This document shows positions 1 through 8,337 of a stretch of 13,170 nt of DNA, piece by piece (positions within the stretch are counted from its first letter, which is position 1; the number at the start of each line of letters is the position of its first letter). The stretch is from an uncultured Muribaculaceae bacterium (GTDB lineage Bacteria; Bacteroidota; Bacteroidia; Bacteroidales; Muribaculaceae), in assembly GCA_934663645.1 (NCBI GenBank), contig CAKUKR010000071.1, positions 1 to 13,170 of the forward strand. The letters are read 5' to 3'. The translations under genes were made by a program, and so were the position numbers. A model generated the notes under the pieces. It ran no database searches and was not told where the DNA came from. It saw nothing but the letters and a program-made list of their open reading frames with translations.

Positions 1-87
1 GAAAAGAACCAGAATGTGATGTTGCACAAGACCAAGGCAACTGACTACATAAAGGTTTGCCATGAGCGTCTCCGCAATTATAATTAA
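1..87 (+). CDS. C-terminal fragment of an unidentified protein
   Basis: Frame 1 is open from the window edge to a TAA at 85-87 and gives a 28-residue basic tail ending in HERLRNYN. It stops 7 nt before the preferred start of the next gene, the spacing expected inside an operon. That is the main reason to believe it is real. The fragment is too short to recognise a family and contains no motif I can name. It could be a chance open frame, since only 28 codons are visible. Confidence 0.4.
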   Translation, partial: EKNQNVMLHKTKATDYIKVCHERLRNYN

Positions 88-94
88 TGAACAG

Positions 95-619
95 ATGAGT
101 GCAATCGACTATGACCTGAAGAAGATAACGTCATTCGCTTTTGACGTTGACGGGGTGCTTTCCCCTTCCACAATTCCCCTCGGCCGCGACGGCATACCTC
201 GCCGCATGGTCAACATCAAGGACGGGTATGCCTTGCAGCTCGCCGTCAAGAGGGGGTACAAGATAGTCATCATCACCGGATGCACCGAGGAGGCTGTCCG
301 TGTGCGGTTCAGCGCGTTGGGCATCAGCGACATTTACCTGGGTTCATCGATGAAGCTGCCGGTGCTGACTCGCTGGATGGAGGACAACGGCGTGTCCGCG
401 GAGGAAATCATCTATATGGGCGATGACATACCGGACTTGCAGGCTATGCGCCATGCAGGGCTGCCGTGCGCTCCTCAAGATGCAGCCGCCGAAGCTCGTA
501 TGACCGCACGCTATGTATCCCGCTTTTCAGGCGGCTACGGCTGTGTGCGTGACATCATTGAGCAAGTGATGAAGGCGCAGGGCAACTGGCTCGACAGTGC
601 CGACGCTTTTGGTTGGTGA
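95..619 (+). CDS. kdsC: KDO-8-phosphate phosphatase (KdsC-type HAD phosphatase)
   Basis: The protein is a cap-less (C0) HAD phosphatase of the KdsC family. That family hydrolyses 3-deoxy-D-manno-octulosonate 8-phosphate to KDO and phosphate in the cytoplasm, for the inner core of lipopolysaccharide. All four HAD motifs are visible, numbered from the ATG at 95: DVDGVL (nucleophile D17, acid/base D19), IITG (T61), SSMK (K87) and GDDIPD (D110, D111, D114). At 174 residues it has the usual family length. An ATG at 62 in the same frame would add 11 residues but overlap the upstream frame by 26 nt. The ATG at 95 gives the start MSAIDYDLKKI, which resembles the start I remember for Bacteroides homologues. 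It is followed 56 nt later by maf, probably in one operon. A general sugar-phosphate phosphatase of the same fold cannot be excluded. Confidence 0.87.
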   Translation: MSAIDYDLKKITSFAFDVDGVLSPSTIPLGRDGIPRRMVNIKDGYALQLAVKRGYKIVIITGCTEEAVRVRFSALGISDIYLGSSMKLPVLTRWMEDNGVSAEEIIYMGDDIPDLQAMRHAGLPCAPQDAAAEARMTARYVSRFSGGYGCVRDIIEQVMKAQGNWLDSADAFGW

Positions 620-675
620 TATGCACAATGCGGTGACGGCCTGTGCCGTTATCTTATAGTTATAACCTAATAACC

Positions 676-1257
676 ATGCTTGAGAACCTGCGAAAATACA
701 AGATACTGCTGGGCAGCAAGTCGCCGCGCCGCCGCGAGTTGCTCGCCAAGTTGCGCATTCCGTTTAATGTAGTGGCTATAAGCAACCTGGAGGAGTCTTA
801 TCCGCCGACTCTGAGGGCTGTAGATGTGCCGGAGTACCTGTCGTTGCAGAAGGCTTCGGCTTACAGGGACACAATCAAGGACGACGAGATGGTGATAACG
901 GCTGACACTGTGGTGATACTTGACGGCAAGATTTACGGCAAGCCGCACAGCATTGAGGAGGCAGTGGAGATGCTGATGACCCTTTCCGGCAGGACGCACC
1001 AAGTGGTGACAGGCGTAACTGTCTCAACGTGTGAGCGGACTGTGTCGTTTTCATGCACTACCGACGTGGAGTTTGCCGAATTGGCTCGTGAGGATGCGGT
1101 CTATTATGTAGATACATACCACCCTCTCGACAAGGCGGGCGCATACGGCATACAGGAGTGGATAGGCTGTGTGGCGGTGCTGGCCATCTACGGCAGCTAC
1201 TACAACGTCATGGGATTGCCAGTCCACCAGCTCTATGAAGTCCTCAAGACTTTCTGA
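676..1257 (+). CDS. maf: Maf-family nucleoside triphosphate pyrophosphatase
   Basis: This is a 193-residue Maf/Ham1-fold protein. Members hydrolyse non-canonical or excess nucleoside triphosphates to the monophosphate and pyrophosphate in the cytoplasm. The dTTP/UTP-specific branch (YhdE/YceF-like) is the likely one here. Visible signatures are GSKSPRRRELL at residues 13-23 (phosphate-binding loop), ADTVV with D77 (presumed catalytic base), YGKP, and DKAGAYGIQ starting at D152, which is typical of the dTTP/UTP type. The frame is open back to a GTG at 643. I chose the ATG at 676 because the conserved N-terminal strand and SPRR loop follow it directly, as in the family. It lies 56 nt after kdsC with no promoter seen between them, so co-transcription is likely. 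No clear hairpin terminator follows. Confidence 0.9.
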   Translation: MLENLRKYKILLGSKSPRRRELLAKLRIPFNVVAISNLEESYPPTLRAVDVPEYLSLQKASAYRDTIKDDEMVITADTVVILDGKIYGKPHSIEEAVEMLMTLSGRTHQVVTGVTVSTCERTVSFSCTTDVEFAELAREDAVYYVDTYHPLDKAGAYGIQEWIGCVAVLAIYGSYYNVMGLPVHQLYEVLKTF

Positions 1258-1312
1258 ATATGGTGATAATCGGGGAGTGTCAAAAATTATTTGCCGTTTT
1301 TCGATATATTCT

Positions 1313-1343
1313 TTTGCCGATGAGAAAAAGTTGACTAACTTTG
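1313..1343 (+). promoter_or_regulatory. Promoter of the M16 peptidase gene
   Basis: TTTG at 1313-1316 and TAACTTTG at 1336-1343 are separated by 19 nt. This matches the Bacteroidota sigma-70-type consensus (TTTG, 19-21 nt, TAnnTTTG). Transcription would begin near 1350, about 65 nt before the ATG at 1416. This also argues against the TTG start at 1341, which lies inside the -7 element. Confidence 0.8.
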
Positions 1344-1415
1344 CAGGTGCAAGATGCCTCGCATCCGACAACTATGAGAATAACAAAATCAATACATAGA
1401 ATAAACTGTAAAAAG

Positions 1416-4208
1416 ATGTTCAAAAAATTAGTCAGCGTGACTATGGCTCTCTTGGGAGTCTTCAGTCTATACGCTCAGAGTCCGATGCCGGAGAATCCCA
1501 ATGTCAAGCACGGGACTCTCCCCAATGGGATGAATTATTACATCCTTCACAACGAAGAGCCGAAGCAGCGCGCCAATTTCTATATCGCGCAGAAGGTCGG
1601 CAGTACCCTCGAGGCACCCGACCAGCTCGGTCTGGCCCACTTCCTCGAGCACATGGCTTTCAACGGGACGGAACATTATCCCGGCAAGGCCATGCTCAAC
1701 TATCTCCAGTCAAAGGGTATCCGCTTTGGTGCTGACATCAACGCCTACACCTCGTTTGACGAGACTGTCTACAACATCAACAACGTGCCTACTACTGACG
1801 TGGCACTCATGGACAGCGTCCTGCTTGCCCTCCATGACTGGAGCTGCGCCATCTCTCTCGAGACTGACGAAATCAATGCAGAGCGCAACATAATCCAGGA
1901 GGAGTGGCGTTCGCGCAACAACGCTCAGACACGCCAGTACAACGCCATGCTGCCGCAGATTTACGACGAGTACCAGTACCGCCAGATGCCTATCGGCACT
2001 ATGGAGGTGGTGATGAACTTCGACCCCGATGTGCTGCGTGCTTACTACCACAAGTGGTATCGTCCGGACCAGCAGGGCATTGTCATCGTCGGCGACTTTG
2101 ACGCTGCCGAGATGGAAAAGAAGGTGGTCGCCATGTTCACACCCATCGAGATGCCCGCAAACGCTGCCCCGCGTGAGTACCCGCAGGTAAGCGATAACAA
2201 GGAGCCTATATACTTCGCATTCCAGGACAAGGAGCTTACCAACTCTCGCGTCACCCTGTCGTTCAAATCCGACAAGACTCCTTTTGACCAGCGTAACACT
2301 GTTGAAGGCTATATGGGAGACAATTTGTTCCCGAACATTGTCAGCCAGCTTATCAACAACCGCCTCGACGAGTTCTCCAAGGACGCAAGCTGCAAGTATG
2401 CCGCTGCTGTCGTTTATTTCGGCGACTTCTATGTTTCCAAGACCAAGGATGCATTCAACATCATCGTGATTCCCAAGGATGATGTCAAGGGCGCGTTTGA
2501 GCAGGGCATGGAAATCGTTGCCCGCGCTTGCAAGACCGGTTTCACCGCTTCAGAGCTTGATCGCGTGAAAGAGGAAATCAAATCTGCATACGAGAAGCAG
2601 TACAACGAGCGTAACAACACCAAGAGCGACGCTCTCGGTCAGGAACTCATCCGCCACTTCATTGACAATGAACCTGCTCCCGGCATTGAAATTGAGAAGC
2701 AGATTGTCGATATGTTCTTGCCGCAGCTGACTGTCGATGTCATAAATGGCATCATCAAGGATGTCATGACCCCGGAAAACCAGGTGTTGGTGGTAAGCGC
2801 CCCCGAGTCGTTCAGCCTCCCCACGAAGGAGGAGATGCTCGGTGTGGTCAACGATGCCATGACTCGTGAATATGAGGCATACGTTGACGAGGTAATTACA
2901 GATCCCCTCATAACCAAATACAACAAGGCCGGCAAGGTGAAATCCGTTAAGGAGAACAGCCAGTTTGGCGCAACAGAGTACACCCTCAGCAACGGCGTTA
3001 AGGTAATCGTCAAGCCGACTGACTTCAAGTCTGACGAAATACAGCTCGTTGCTGTCCGCGACGGCGGCAAGCAGATCTACAGCACTTCTCAGGCTGACAA
3101 CGTCCAGCTCCTCGAATCTGCATACGAGACTGCCAAGAAGGGCAACTTCGACAACAAGACAATGACCAAGTACCTCGCTGGCAAGACAGTTTCCTTGGGT
3201 TACTCAATGGGTTCATACACTGACGTGCTTCAGGGCAAGTCAAGCGTCAAGGACTTTGAGACAATGCTCGACATGGTATATGCTTCATTCTGCCAGCTCG
3301 GCGACGACAAGGCTGCATACGACGCTGATGCTTCAAGCTCACGTGCTATGCTCGCCAACCAGGAGAAGAACCCGATGTTCACTTTCCAGAAGAAGCAGGT
3401 TAACACCCTGTACAACAACCCGCTGGTGGACATCATCAGCACTGACAACATCGACAAGGCTTCCTACCCGCAGATGATGACTATGCTCCGCAATGTCTTC
3501 GCAAACGCTGCTGACTATACTTTCATCATCGTCGGCAATGTAAATCAGGAGACCCTCCAGCCGATGCTCGAGAAGTATGTCGCATCTCTTCCCTCCAAGG
3601 GCAAGGCTGTCGCTCCCAAGGCTGTCACCCAGATGGGTGCAGTTAAAGGCATCGTTGACGAGGCCTTTGACCAGACAATGCAGACACCCTTGACCGTGGT
3701 GTTCGACTGCTACAACGGCATGATGAACTATTCTGTTGCATCTGACGTTATGGTTGACATCTTCGGTGACATATTAAGCAACGTGTTCACTGAGACTATC
3801 CGTGAGGAAGAGGGCGGCAGCTACTCTCCATACGCATACGCTTATTTCAATGTAAATGAAAACCGCTGGAATCTCGTTGAGGTAATCCAGACCAACGCCG
3901 AGATGCGTGACAAGGTTATGGCTCGCGCAAACGAGGAGACGCTCAAGCTGATGAAGAACGGTGCAAATGCTGACCAGTTCAACAAGGTTCGTGAGGCTGC
4001 CCTCAAGCAGTTTGAGATCAATGAGCGCACAAACAGCTATTGGGTCAACGGCTTGATGAGAAATGTCCGTGGCATTGACACAATGACTGGCCGCCGCGCC
4101 GCTATCGAGAACCTCACGCTCGAGCAGTTCAACGCATTCATCAACACACTCTGGAACGGCGAAAACCGCGTCAAGGTGGTTATGACAGGCGTTGAAGAAG
4201 GCAAGTAA
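1416..4208 (+). CDS. Secreted M16-family zinc metallopeptidase (PqqL-like, two-domain)
   Basis: This is a 930-residue exported peptidase of the M16 (pitrilysin/insulinase, PqqL-like) family, expected to degrade peptides in the periplasm. A signal peptide is clear: basic MFKK, a hydrophobic stretch to about residue 18, then a likely cleavage after LYA, leaving an N-terminal Q. The inverted zinc motif HFLEH gives H75, E78 and H79. The third ligand E156 lies exactly 76 residues after H79, in NAERNIIQEE, so the N-terminal domain should be active. The second half, from about residue 510 (GATEYTLSNGVKV), is another M16 domain without HxxEH. It keeps the R796 and Y803 pair (REEEGGSY) that partner domains use to bind substrate. 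The ATG at 1416 was chosen because it starts the signal peptide and lies downstream of the promoter. The gene is monocistronic, with its own promoter and terminator. The substrate is unknown. Confidence 0.93.
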   Translation: MFKKLVSVTMALLGVFSLYAQSPMPENPNVKHGTLPNGMNYYILHNEEPKQRANFYIAQKVGSTLEAPDQLGLAHFLEHMAFNGTEHYPGKAMLNYLQSKGIRFGADINAYTSFDETVYNINNVPTTDVALMDSVLLALHDWSCAISLETDEINAERNIIQEEWRSRNNAQTRQYNAMLPQIYDEYQYRQMPIGTMEVVMNFDPDVLRAYYHKWYRPDQQGIVIVGDFDAAEMEKKVVAMFTPIEMPANAAPREYPQVSDNKEPIYFAFQDKELTNSRVTLSFKSDKTPFDQRNTVEGYMGDNLFPNIVSQLINNRLDEFSKDASCKYAAAVVYFGDFYVSKTKDAFNIIVIPKDDVKGAFEQGMEIVARACKTGFTASELDRVKEEIKSAYEKQYNERNNTKSDALGQELIRHFIDNEPAPGIEIEKQIVDMFLPQLTVDVINGIIKDVMTPENQVLVVSAPESFSLPTKEEMLGVVNDAMTREYEAYVDEVITDPLITKYNKAGKVKSVKENSQFGATEYTLSNGVKVIVKPTDFKSDEIQLVAVRDGGKQIYSTSQADNVQLLESAYETAKKGNFDNKTMTKYLAGKTVSLGYSMGSYTDVLQGKSSVKDFETMLDMVYASFCQLGDDKAAYDADASSSRAMLANQEKNPMFTFQKKQVNTLYNNPLVDIISTDNIDKASYPQMMTMLRNVFANAADYTFIIVGNVNQETLQPMLEKYVASLPSKGKAVAPKAVTQMGAVKGIVDEAFDQTMQTPLTVVFDCYNGMMNYSVASDVMVDIFGDILSNVFTETIREEEGGSYSPYAYAYFNVNENRWNLVEVIQTNAEMRDKVMARANEETLKLMKNGANADQFNKVREAALKQFEINERTNSYWVNGLMRNVRGIDTMTGRRAAIENLTLEQFNAFINTLWNGENRVKVVMTGVEEGK

Positions 4209-4220
4209 GCCGACACGTCC

Positions 4221-4240
4221 CCGTTCCCTCCTTGGGACGG
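4221..4240 (+). other. Small hairpin after the peptidase gene
   Basis: CCGT and CCC (one bulged T at 4225) pair with GGGACGG around a five-base loop, starting 13 nt after the stop codon. It has no U tract. It lies just ahead of the stronger terminator hairpin at 4250 and may protect the mRNA 3' end or mean nothing. Confidence 0.35.
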
Positions 4241-4249
4241 CATGATATG

Positions 4250-4285
4250 AAGAGAGGAAATCCCGCGACAGGGGTTTCCTCTCTT
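4250..4285 (+). terminator. Hairpin terminator of the M16 peptidase gene
   Basis: A 15-bp stem (4250-4264 with 4271-4285, one G-U pair) closes a six-base GCGACA loop. It lies 41 nt after the peptidase stop codon and before the recJ promoter. The U tract is very short because the T-rich part is in the stem itself, so a bidirectional or Rho-aided terminator is possible. Confidence 0.7.
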
Positions 4286-4347
4286 GCAATATACACATGA
4301 CTAAGCGTTAATTATTGCCAACAGGCGGCAGCGGCGTAATGAAGGGC

Positions 4348-4378
4348 TTTGATATGAGGGAAAAATACGCTATATTTG
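4348..4378 (+). promoter_or_regulatory. Promoter of recJ-recQ
   Basis: TTTG at 4348-4351 and TATATTTG at 4371-4378 are separated by exactly 19 nt, a consensus Bacteroidota promoter. Transcription would begin near 4385. That leaves an untranslated leader of roughly 130 nt before recJ. No LexA-like site was recognised. Confidence 0.78.
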
Positions 4379-4384
4379 CACTAC

Positions 4385-4513
4385 CTTTCCTCGACTGGCG
4401 CATTGACGATAATTGCATGCAGATTATCAGTCAGCAGCAGATGCCGCAGCAGGCACGTTTCCCTGGATTGTCATCATGCGTCTTTTACAGCCCAATAGAA
4501 AAAAGACAACACG
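4385..4513 (+). other. Long untranslated leader of recJ
   Basis: About 129 nt between the predicted transcription start and the recJ ATG contain no supported gene. The most visible structure is an inverted repeat just before the start codon: GTCTTTT (4480-4486) pairs with AAAAGAC (4501-4507) around a 14-nt loop, ending 6 nt before the ATG. It could limit ribosome access, which is inference only. The rest of the 4209-4513 gap holds the two hairpins and the promoter listed separately. Confidence 0.4.
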
Positions 4514-6253
4514 ATGATAAATAAATGGAACTATGAGCCGCTGACCCACACGCAGACAGAGAATGTCGAGGTGTTGCGCCGTTATTGCAGCGACTGCCCG
4601 CCGATGGCGGAGCTGCTCGTGCGCCGGGGCGTGACCACGCCGCAGGAGGCTGACGGATATTTCTCCCCCTCGATAAATGACCTGCATGACCCATTCCTGA
4701 TGCGTGACATGGACAAGGCGGTCAACCGCCTGAACCGTGCCATGGGTGCGAAGGAACGCATTATGGTGTTCGGCGACTATGATGTGGACGGAACGACTGC
4801 CGTCGCCTTGGTATACAAGTACCTCCAGAATTATTACAGCAACATCGAGTACTATATCCCAACGCGGTACGAGGACGGATACGGCATCTCGCGCAAGAGC
4901 ATCGACTATGCTGCCGAAAACGATGTCAAGCTGATCATCATACTCGATTGCGGCATCAAGGCCAACGACGAAATACGCTACGCCCGCGAAAAAGGCATCG
5001 ACTTCATCATCTGTGACCACCACATGCCCGACGAGGAGTTGCCCGAGGCGGTGGCGATACTCAATCCAAAAATCCCAGGCAACACTTACCCCTGCAAGCA
5101 CCTGAGCGGCTGCGGAGTGGGCTTCAAGTTCATGCAGGCTTTCGCACGCAGCAACGGACTCTCAAACCACAACGAGCTCGAGTCACTGCTCGACCTCGTG
5201 GCTGTCAGCATAGCCGCCGACCTTGTGCCGATAGTGGGGGAGAACCGTGTAATGGCATACCATGGACTGCGCCGCCTGAACTCCAACCCGAATCTCGGCC
5301 TGCGCAGCATAATACGCCTGTGCAAGCTTACCAACAAGAACATCACCATCAGCGACGTGATATTCAAGATTGGCCCGCGCATCAACGCTTCAGGACGTAT
5401 GCAGAGCGGAATGGAGACGGTTGACCTGCTCGTAGCCCGTGACCTGCACGACGCTTACGAGAAGGGTAAGGACATAGACCAGTACAATAACGACCGCAAG
5501 GAGCTCGACAAGCGCATCACCGAGGAGGCCAACCTGCTCATAGACAAGGATCTGGAACTGGAGCAGGGCAGGCGTTCCATTGTCATCTACAATCCCAGCT
5601 GGCACAAGGGCATAATCGGCATCGTCGCTTCGCGCCTTACCGAACTGTATTACAAGCCCGTAGTGGTGCTTACAGGGAGCGACGACGGCATAGCGACAGG
5701 CTCGTCGCGCTCGGTGCGCAATTTCGACATATACGCGGCTGTCAACTCGACCCGCGACCTGCTGGAAAATTTCGGCGGCCACCCGTATGCCGTCGGCCTC
5801 TCGCTGCGCGAGGAGAACATCCCCGAGTTCAGCCGCCGCTTTGACGAGTATGTCTCCGAACACATTCACCCGAGCCAGCTCTCGCCGCAGATTGACATCG
5901 ACGCCGAGATCACATTTGCCGACATCACCCCGGAGTTCATGGGGGCGTTGAAGAAGTTTGAGCCTTACGGCCCTGGCAACCAGAAGCCGGTTTTCCTGAC
6001 ACGCAATGTCATCGACTTCGGCACAAGCCGCCTCGTAGGCAAGAAGCTGGAGCATATCAAGCTCGAACTCGAGGACGACAGCACGAGCCGCGTCATGAAC
6101 GCTATTGCATTTAATATGGCGCAGTATTTTGAGCAGATACACGCCCACAAGCCTATCGACATCTGCTATACCATAGAGCAGACCAAGCGTGGGGCGAAAG
6201 GGGACAAGATACAGCTGATGATAAAGGATATCCACCTGTCAGGGACGCGTTGA
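4514..6253 (+). CDS. recJ: Single-stranded-DNA-specific exonuclease RecJ
   Basis: This is a 579-residue RecJ, the 5'-3' single-strand DNA exonuclease used in RecF-type recombination, base-excision and mismatch repair. The DHH-phosphoesterase motifs appear in order: GDYDVDG (D88, D90, D92), LDCG (D145), CDHHMP (D168, H169, H170) and the DLVAVSIAAD block ending at D236. These are the expected Mn/Mg ligands. INASGRM (residues 290-296) and a later NFGGHP (DHHA1 subdomain) follow. The C-terminal part, from about residue 450, has the OB-like region including FEPYGPGN. Length and motif order are normal for the family and the core looks intact. The ATG at 4514 is the first useful start and gives a typical N-terminus. 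recQ follows 39 nt later without a promoter or terminator, so the two are probably one transcript and may act together on DNA ends: helicase opening, then 5'-strand trimming. Confidence 0.96.
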   Translation: MINKWNYEPLTHTQTENVEVLRRYCSDCPPMAELLVRRGVTTPQEADGYFSPSINDLHDPFLMRDMDKAVNRLNRAMGAKERIMVFGDYDVDGTTAVALVYKYLQNYYSNIEYYIPTRYEDGYGISRKSIDYAAENDVKLIIILDCGIKANDEIRYAREKGIDFIICDHHMPDEELPEAVAILNPKIPGNTYPCKHLSGCGVGFKFMQAFARSNGLSNHNELESLLDLVAVSIAADLVPIVGENRVMAYHGLRRLNSNPNLGLRSIIRLCKLTNKNITISDVIFKIGPRINASGRMQSGMETVDLLVARDLHDAYEKGKDIDQYNNDRKELDKRITEEANLLIDKDLELEQGRRSIVIYNPSWHKGIIGIVASRLTELYYKPVVVLTGSDDGIATGSSRSVRNFDIYAAVNSTRDLLENFGGHPYAVGLSLREENIPEFSRRFDEYVSEHIHPSQLSPQIDIDAEITFADITPEFMGALKKFEPYGPGNQKPVFLTRNVIDFGTSRLVGKKLEHIKLELEDDSTSRVMNAIAFNMAQYFEQIHAHKPIDICYTIEQTKRGAKGDKIQLMIKDIHLSGTR

Positions 6254-6292
6254 GCCGCCTTGTGACAAACACTCCTCACAGACCGCTTCGCA

Positions 6293-8221
6293 ATGGGAAA
6301 TCCGGCTGACACCCCCTCGCGTGTCCTCGCTGATACGCTGAAACGCTACTGGGGCTACGACACGTTCCGCGAGCTGCAGCTGGAAATCATGCTCTCTACG
6401 CTGCGCTGCGAGGACACGTTGGCTCTTATGCCCACCGGCGGCGGCAAGTCTGTCTGTTTTCAGGTGCCGGGGCTTGTCCTCGGCGGCACGACGGTTGTCG
6501 TAACGCCGTTGGTTTCGCTGATGAAAGACCAGGTGGACAACCTCAAGATGCGTCACATCAAAGCTGTCTACCTGCACGCCGGCATGACCTCGCGCGAAAT
6601 ACGCATCGCGTGGGAACACATAACAAACGGCAACTGCAAGTTCCTCTATATATCTCCGGAGCGGCTGCAGAACGACAGGTTCTGCGCCGAGCTGAAACGC
6701 CTCGACATACGCCTCATTGTGGTGGACGAGGCTCACTGCATATCGCAGTGGGGCTATGACTTCCGCCCTTCCTACCTGCGCATAGCCAAGCTGCGCAAGC
6801 TGATACCGCACGCGCCCGTCCTCGCCCTCACGGCTACCGCCACGCCGGCAGTGGCCGAAGACATCTGCGATAAGCTGATGTTTCGCCACCACAACATCAT
6901 GCGCCGCAGTTTTGTCCGCTCCAACATCAGCTACGTAGTCCGCCGCACCCAAGAGAAGCAGTCTATGCTGCTGCGCATACTCTCACGCACCTCTGGCTCG
7001 GCAATAGTATATGTCCGCAGCCGCCGTCGCACGCGCACCGTTGCCGAGTACCTGCAGTCCATGGGCATTGATGCCGTGCATTTTCACGCCGGGCTGTCGT
7101 TTGAGGAGAAGGAGCAGCGCCAGAACCGCTGGAAGCAAGGGGCGGTCAGGGTAATGGTTGCCACCAACGCTTTCGGCATGGGCATCGACAAGCCCGATGT
7201 CCGCGTGGTGATACACTACGGCATGCCCCCCTCACTTGAGGAATATTATCAGGAGGCCGGACGTGCCGGACGCGACGGCAAGCCGGCATACGCCGTCATA
7301 CTCGCCGGCATCAAGGACATCGAACGCCTCAAAGCAAGCGTTGACGAGATGTTCCCGCCCAAGAAGGACATCAAACGCATATACCAGCTGGTATGCACAT
7401 TCCTCAACGTCAGCCTCGATGAGGGCTACGAGAAGTTCTGCCCCTTTGACATCGACAAATTCTGCGAGACATTCGGCTACAAACGCCGCATGGTGCTTGC
7501 TGCGCTCAAAATACTCGGCAACTCTGGCTATCTCACATATACCGAGGAGGGAGAGACGCGCTCGCGCCTCATGATAATCATGGACCGCAACGAACTGTAC
7601 GGCATACAGGTTTCTGCCGAGGCCAATCGCTTGCTTTCCACCATGCTGCGCACATACACCGGGCTGTTCACCGAATACGTGTTCATCAGCGAGAACGAAC
7701 TCGCCTCGCGCATGGGCATGGATACCCGGCTGGTGCATGAGCTTCTGCTCGAGCTGAGCCGCGCCAAGGTGATACACTATGTGCCGCAGAACCGGTTGCC
7801 GCACATCTTTTTCGACACAGCCCGCGAGGACTCGCCAAATGTCATGATTTCAAGGGCCGCATACGAGCTGCGGCGCGATGTCGTGAAAAAACGGGTCAAC
7901 GCCATGATAGGCTATGTGACATACACCGGCGGCTGCCGTGTCCGCAAGATGCTCGCATACTTCGGCGAAACAGAATCCGAGCCCTGCGGCAAGTGCGACA
8001 TCTGCCGCGACAACAAGAAACGCCCGGGCAACCAGCGGCAACAGCAGCTCGAACTGATAGACGCGATATACAACTACATCAAGACCGCCTCCGCACCGGT
8101 GACGATACGCGAAGTGCGCCGCCGCTTCACCGACAACCAGCAGACCGCCGATGCCGTGCGTTTCCTGTGCCGCGAACGCTATGTGACCCTCAGCGACGAC
8201 ACCCTCTCCATGACAAAATGA
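6293..8221 (+). CDS. recQ: ATP-dependent DNA helicase RecQ
   Basis: This is a 642-residue RecQ superfamily-2 helicase, which unwinds DNA 3' to 5' in recombination and fork repair. Visible motifs are FRELQLE (motif 0, Q29), MPTGGGKS (Walker A, K52), VVDEAH (D145-H148), the aromatic-rich loop SQWGYDFRPSY (151-161), TATAT, and QEAGRAGRDG (320-329, with arginines R324 and R327). Four zinc-ligand cysteines lie at 548, 565, 568 and 571. They come about 220 residues after motif VI, against roughly 50 in E. coli RecQ as I remember it. About 170 residues of winged-helix-like sequence therefore lie between the helicase core and the zinc site. Only about 70 residues follow the zinc site, so the usual C-terminal HRDC domain appears absent. 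The gene is downstream of recJ in the same presumed operon. There is no doubt about the family; the domain order is the only unusual point. Confidence 0.95.
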   Translation: MGNPADTPSRVLADTLKRYWGYDTFRELQLEIMLSTLRCEDTLALMPTGGGKSVCFQVPGLVLGGTTVVVTPLVSLMKDQVDNLKMRHIKAVYLHAGMTSREIRIAWEHITNGNCKFLYISPERLQNDRFCAELKRLDIRLIVVDEAHCISQWGYDFRPSYLRIAKLRKLIPHAPVLALTATATPAVAEDICDKLMFRHHNIMRRSFVRSNISYVVRRTQEKQSMLLRILSRTSGSAIVYVRSRRRTRTVAEYLQSMGIDAVHFHAGLSFEEKEQRQNRWKQGAVRVMVATNAFGMGIDKPDVRVVIHYGMPPSLEEYYQEAGRAGRDGKPAYAVILAGIKDIERLKASVDEMFPPKKDIKRIYQLVCTFLNVSLDEGYEKFCPFDIDKFCETFGYKRRMVLAALKILGNSGYLTYTEEGETRSRLMIIMDRNELYGIQVSAEANRLLSTMLRTYTGLFTEYVFISENELASRMGMDTRLVHELLLELSRAKVIHYVPQNRLPHIFFDTAREDSPNVMISRAAYELRRDVVKKRVNAMIGYVTYTGGCRVRKMLAYFGETESEPCGKCDICRDNKKRPGNQRQQQLELIDAIYNYIKTASAPVTIREVRRRFTDNQQTADAVRFLCRERYVTLSDDTLSMTK

Positions 8222-8272
8222 CCTCCTTTCACCTCTGCGCCTCTTCCGCATCATTAGGTTGCTGGTTGATAT

Positions 8273-8303
8273 TTTGCAGTGTCGTGGATTATTTGTAATT
8301 TTG
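8273..8303 (+). promoter_or_regulatory. Promoter of the restriction-modification operon
   Basis: TTTG at 8273-8276 and TAATTTTG at 8296-8303 are separated by 19 nt, a consensus Bacteroidota promoter. Transcription would begin near 8310, about 28 nt before the ATG at 8338. This makes the alternative TTG start at 8311 very unlikely. Part of the element and its spacer resembles the rpmB promoter at 12209-12239. Confidence 0.78.
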
Positions 8304-8327
8304 CCAAGGGTTGTCAAAAACAGGCAA
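8301..8327. promoter_or_regulatory. Candidate operator: inverted repeat at the RM promoter
   Basis: TTGCC at 8301-8305 and GGCAA at 8323-8327 form a perfect 5-bp inverted repeat with a 17-nt spacer. It begins inside the -7 element and ends in the leader, where a repressor would block transcription. The HTH domain encoded just downstream is the natural candidate ligand. The arms are short and the spacer is long, so chance is a real alternative. Confidence 0.28.
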
Positions 8328-8337
8328 GGACAAAGCG

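Noticed and set aside
62..94. ATG at 62 as the start of kdsC
   Set aside because: It overlaps the upstream frame by 26 nt, and the start at 95 gives the family-like N-terminus.
1341..1415. Earlier TTG start for the M16 peptidase, adding 25 residues
   Set aside because: The TTG lies inside the -7 promoter element, and the signal peptide begins at the ATG at 1416.
3774..4298. Minus-strand frame of 174 codons over the end of the peptidase gene
   Set aside because: It is antisense to the conserved M16 C-terminal domain and runs through the terminator hairpin; no promoter or family signal was seen.
4315..4524. A 69-codon plus-strand open frame before recJ
   Set aside because: It contains the recJ promoter itself, begins upstream of the predicted transcript start, overlaps the recJ start and shows no recognisable family.
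4427..6952. Long minus-strand open frames of 224, 281 and 237 codons opposite recJ and recQ
   Set aside because: They lie antisense to well-conserved genes in GC-rich codons, have low-complexity V/A/L/R-rich composition and no motifs; they are shadows.
8311..8337. TTG start adding nine residues to the HTH-methyltransferase
   Set aside because: It coincides with the predicted transcription start; the HTH begins naturally at the ATG at 8338.
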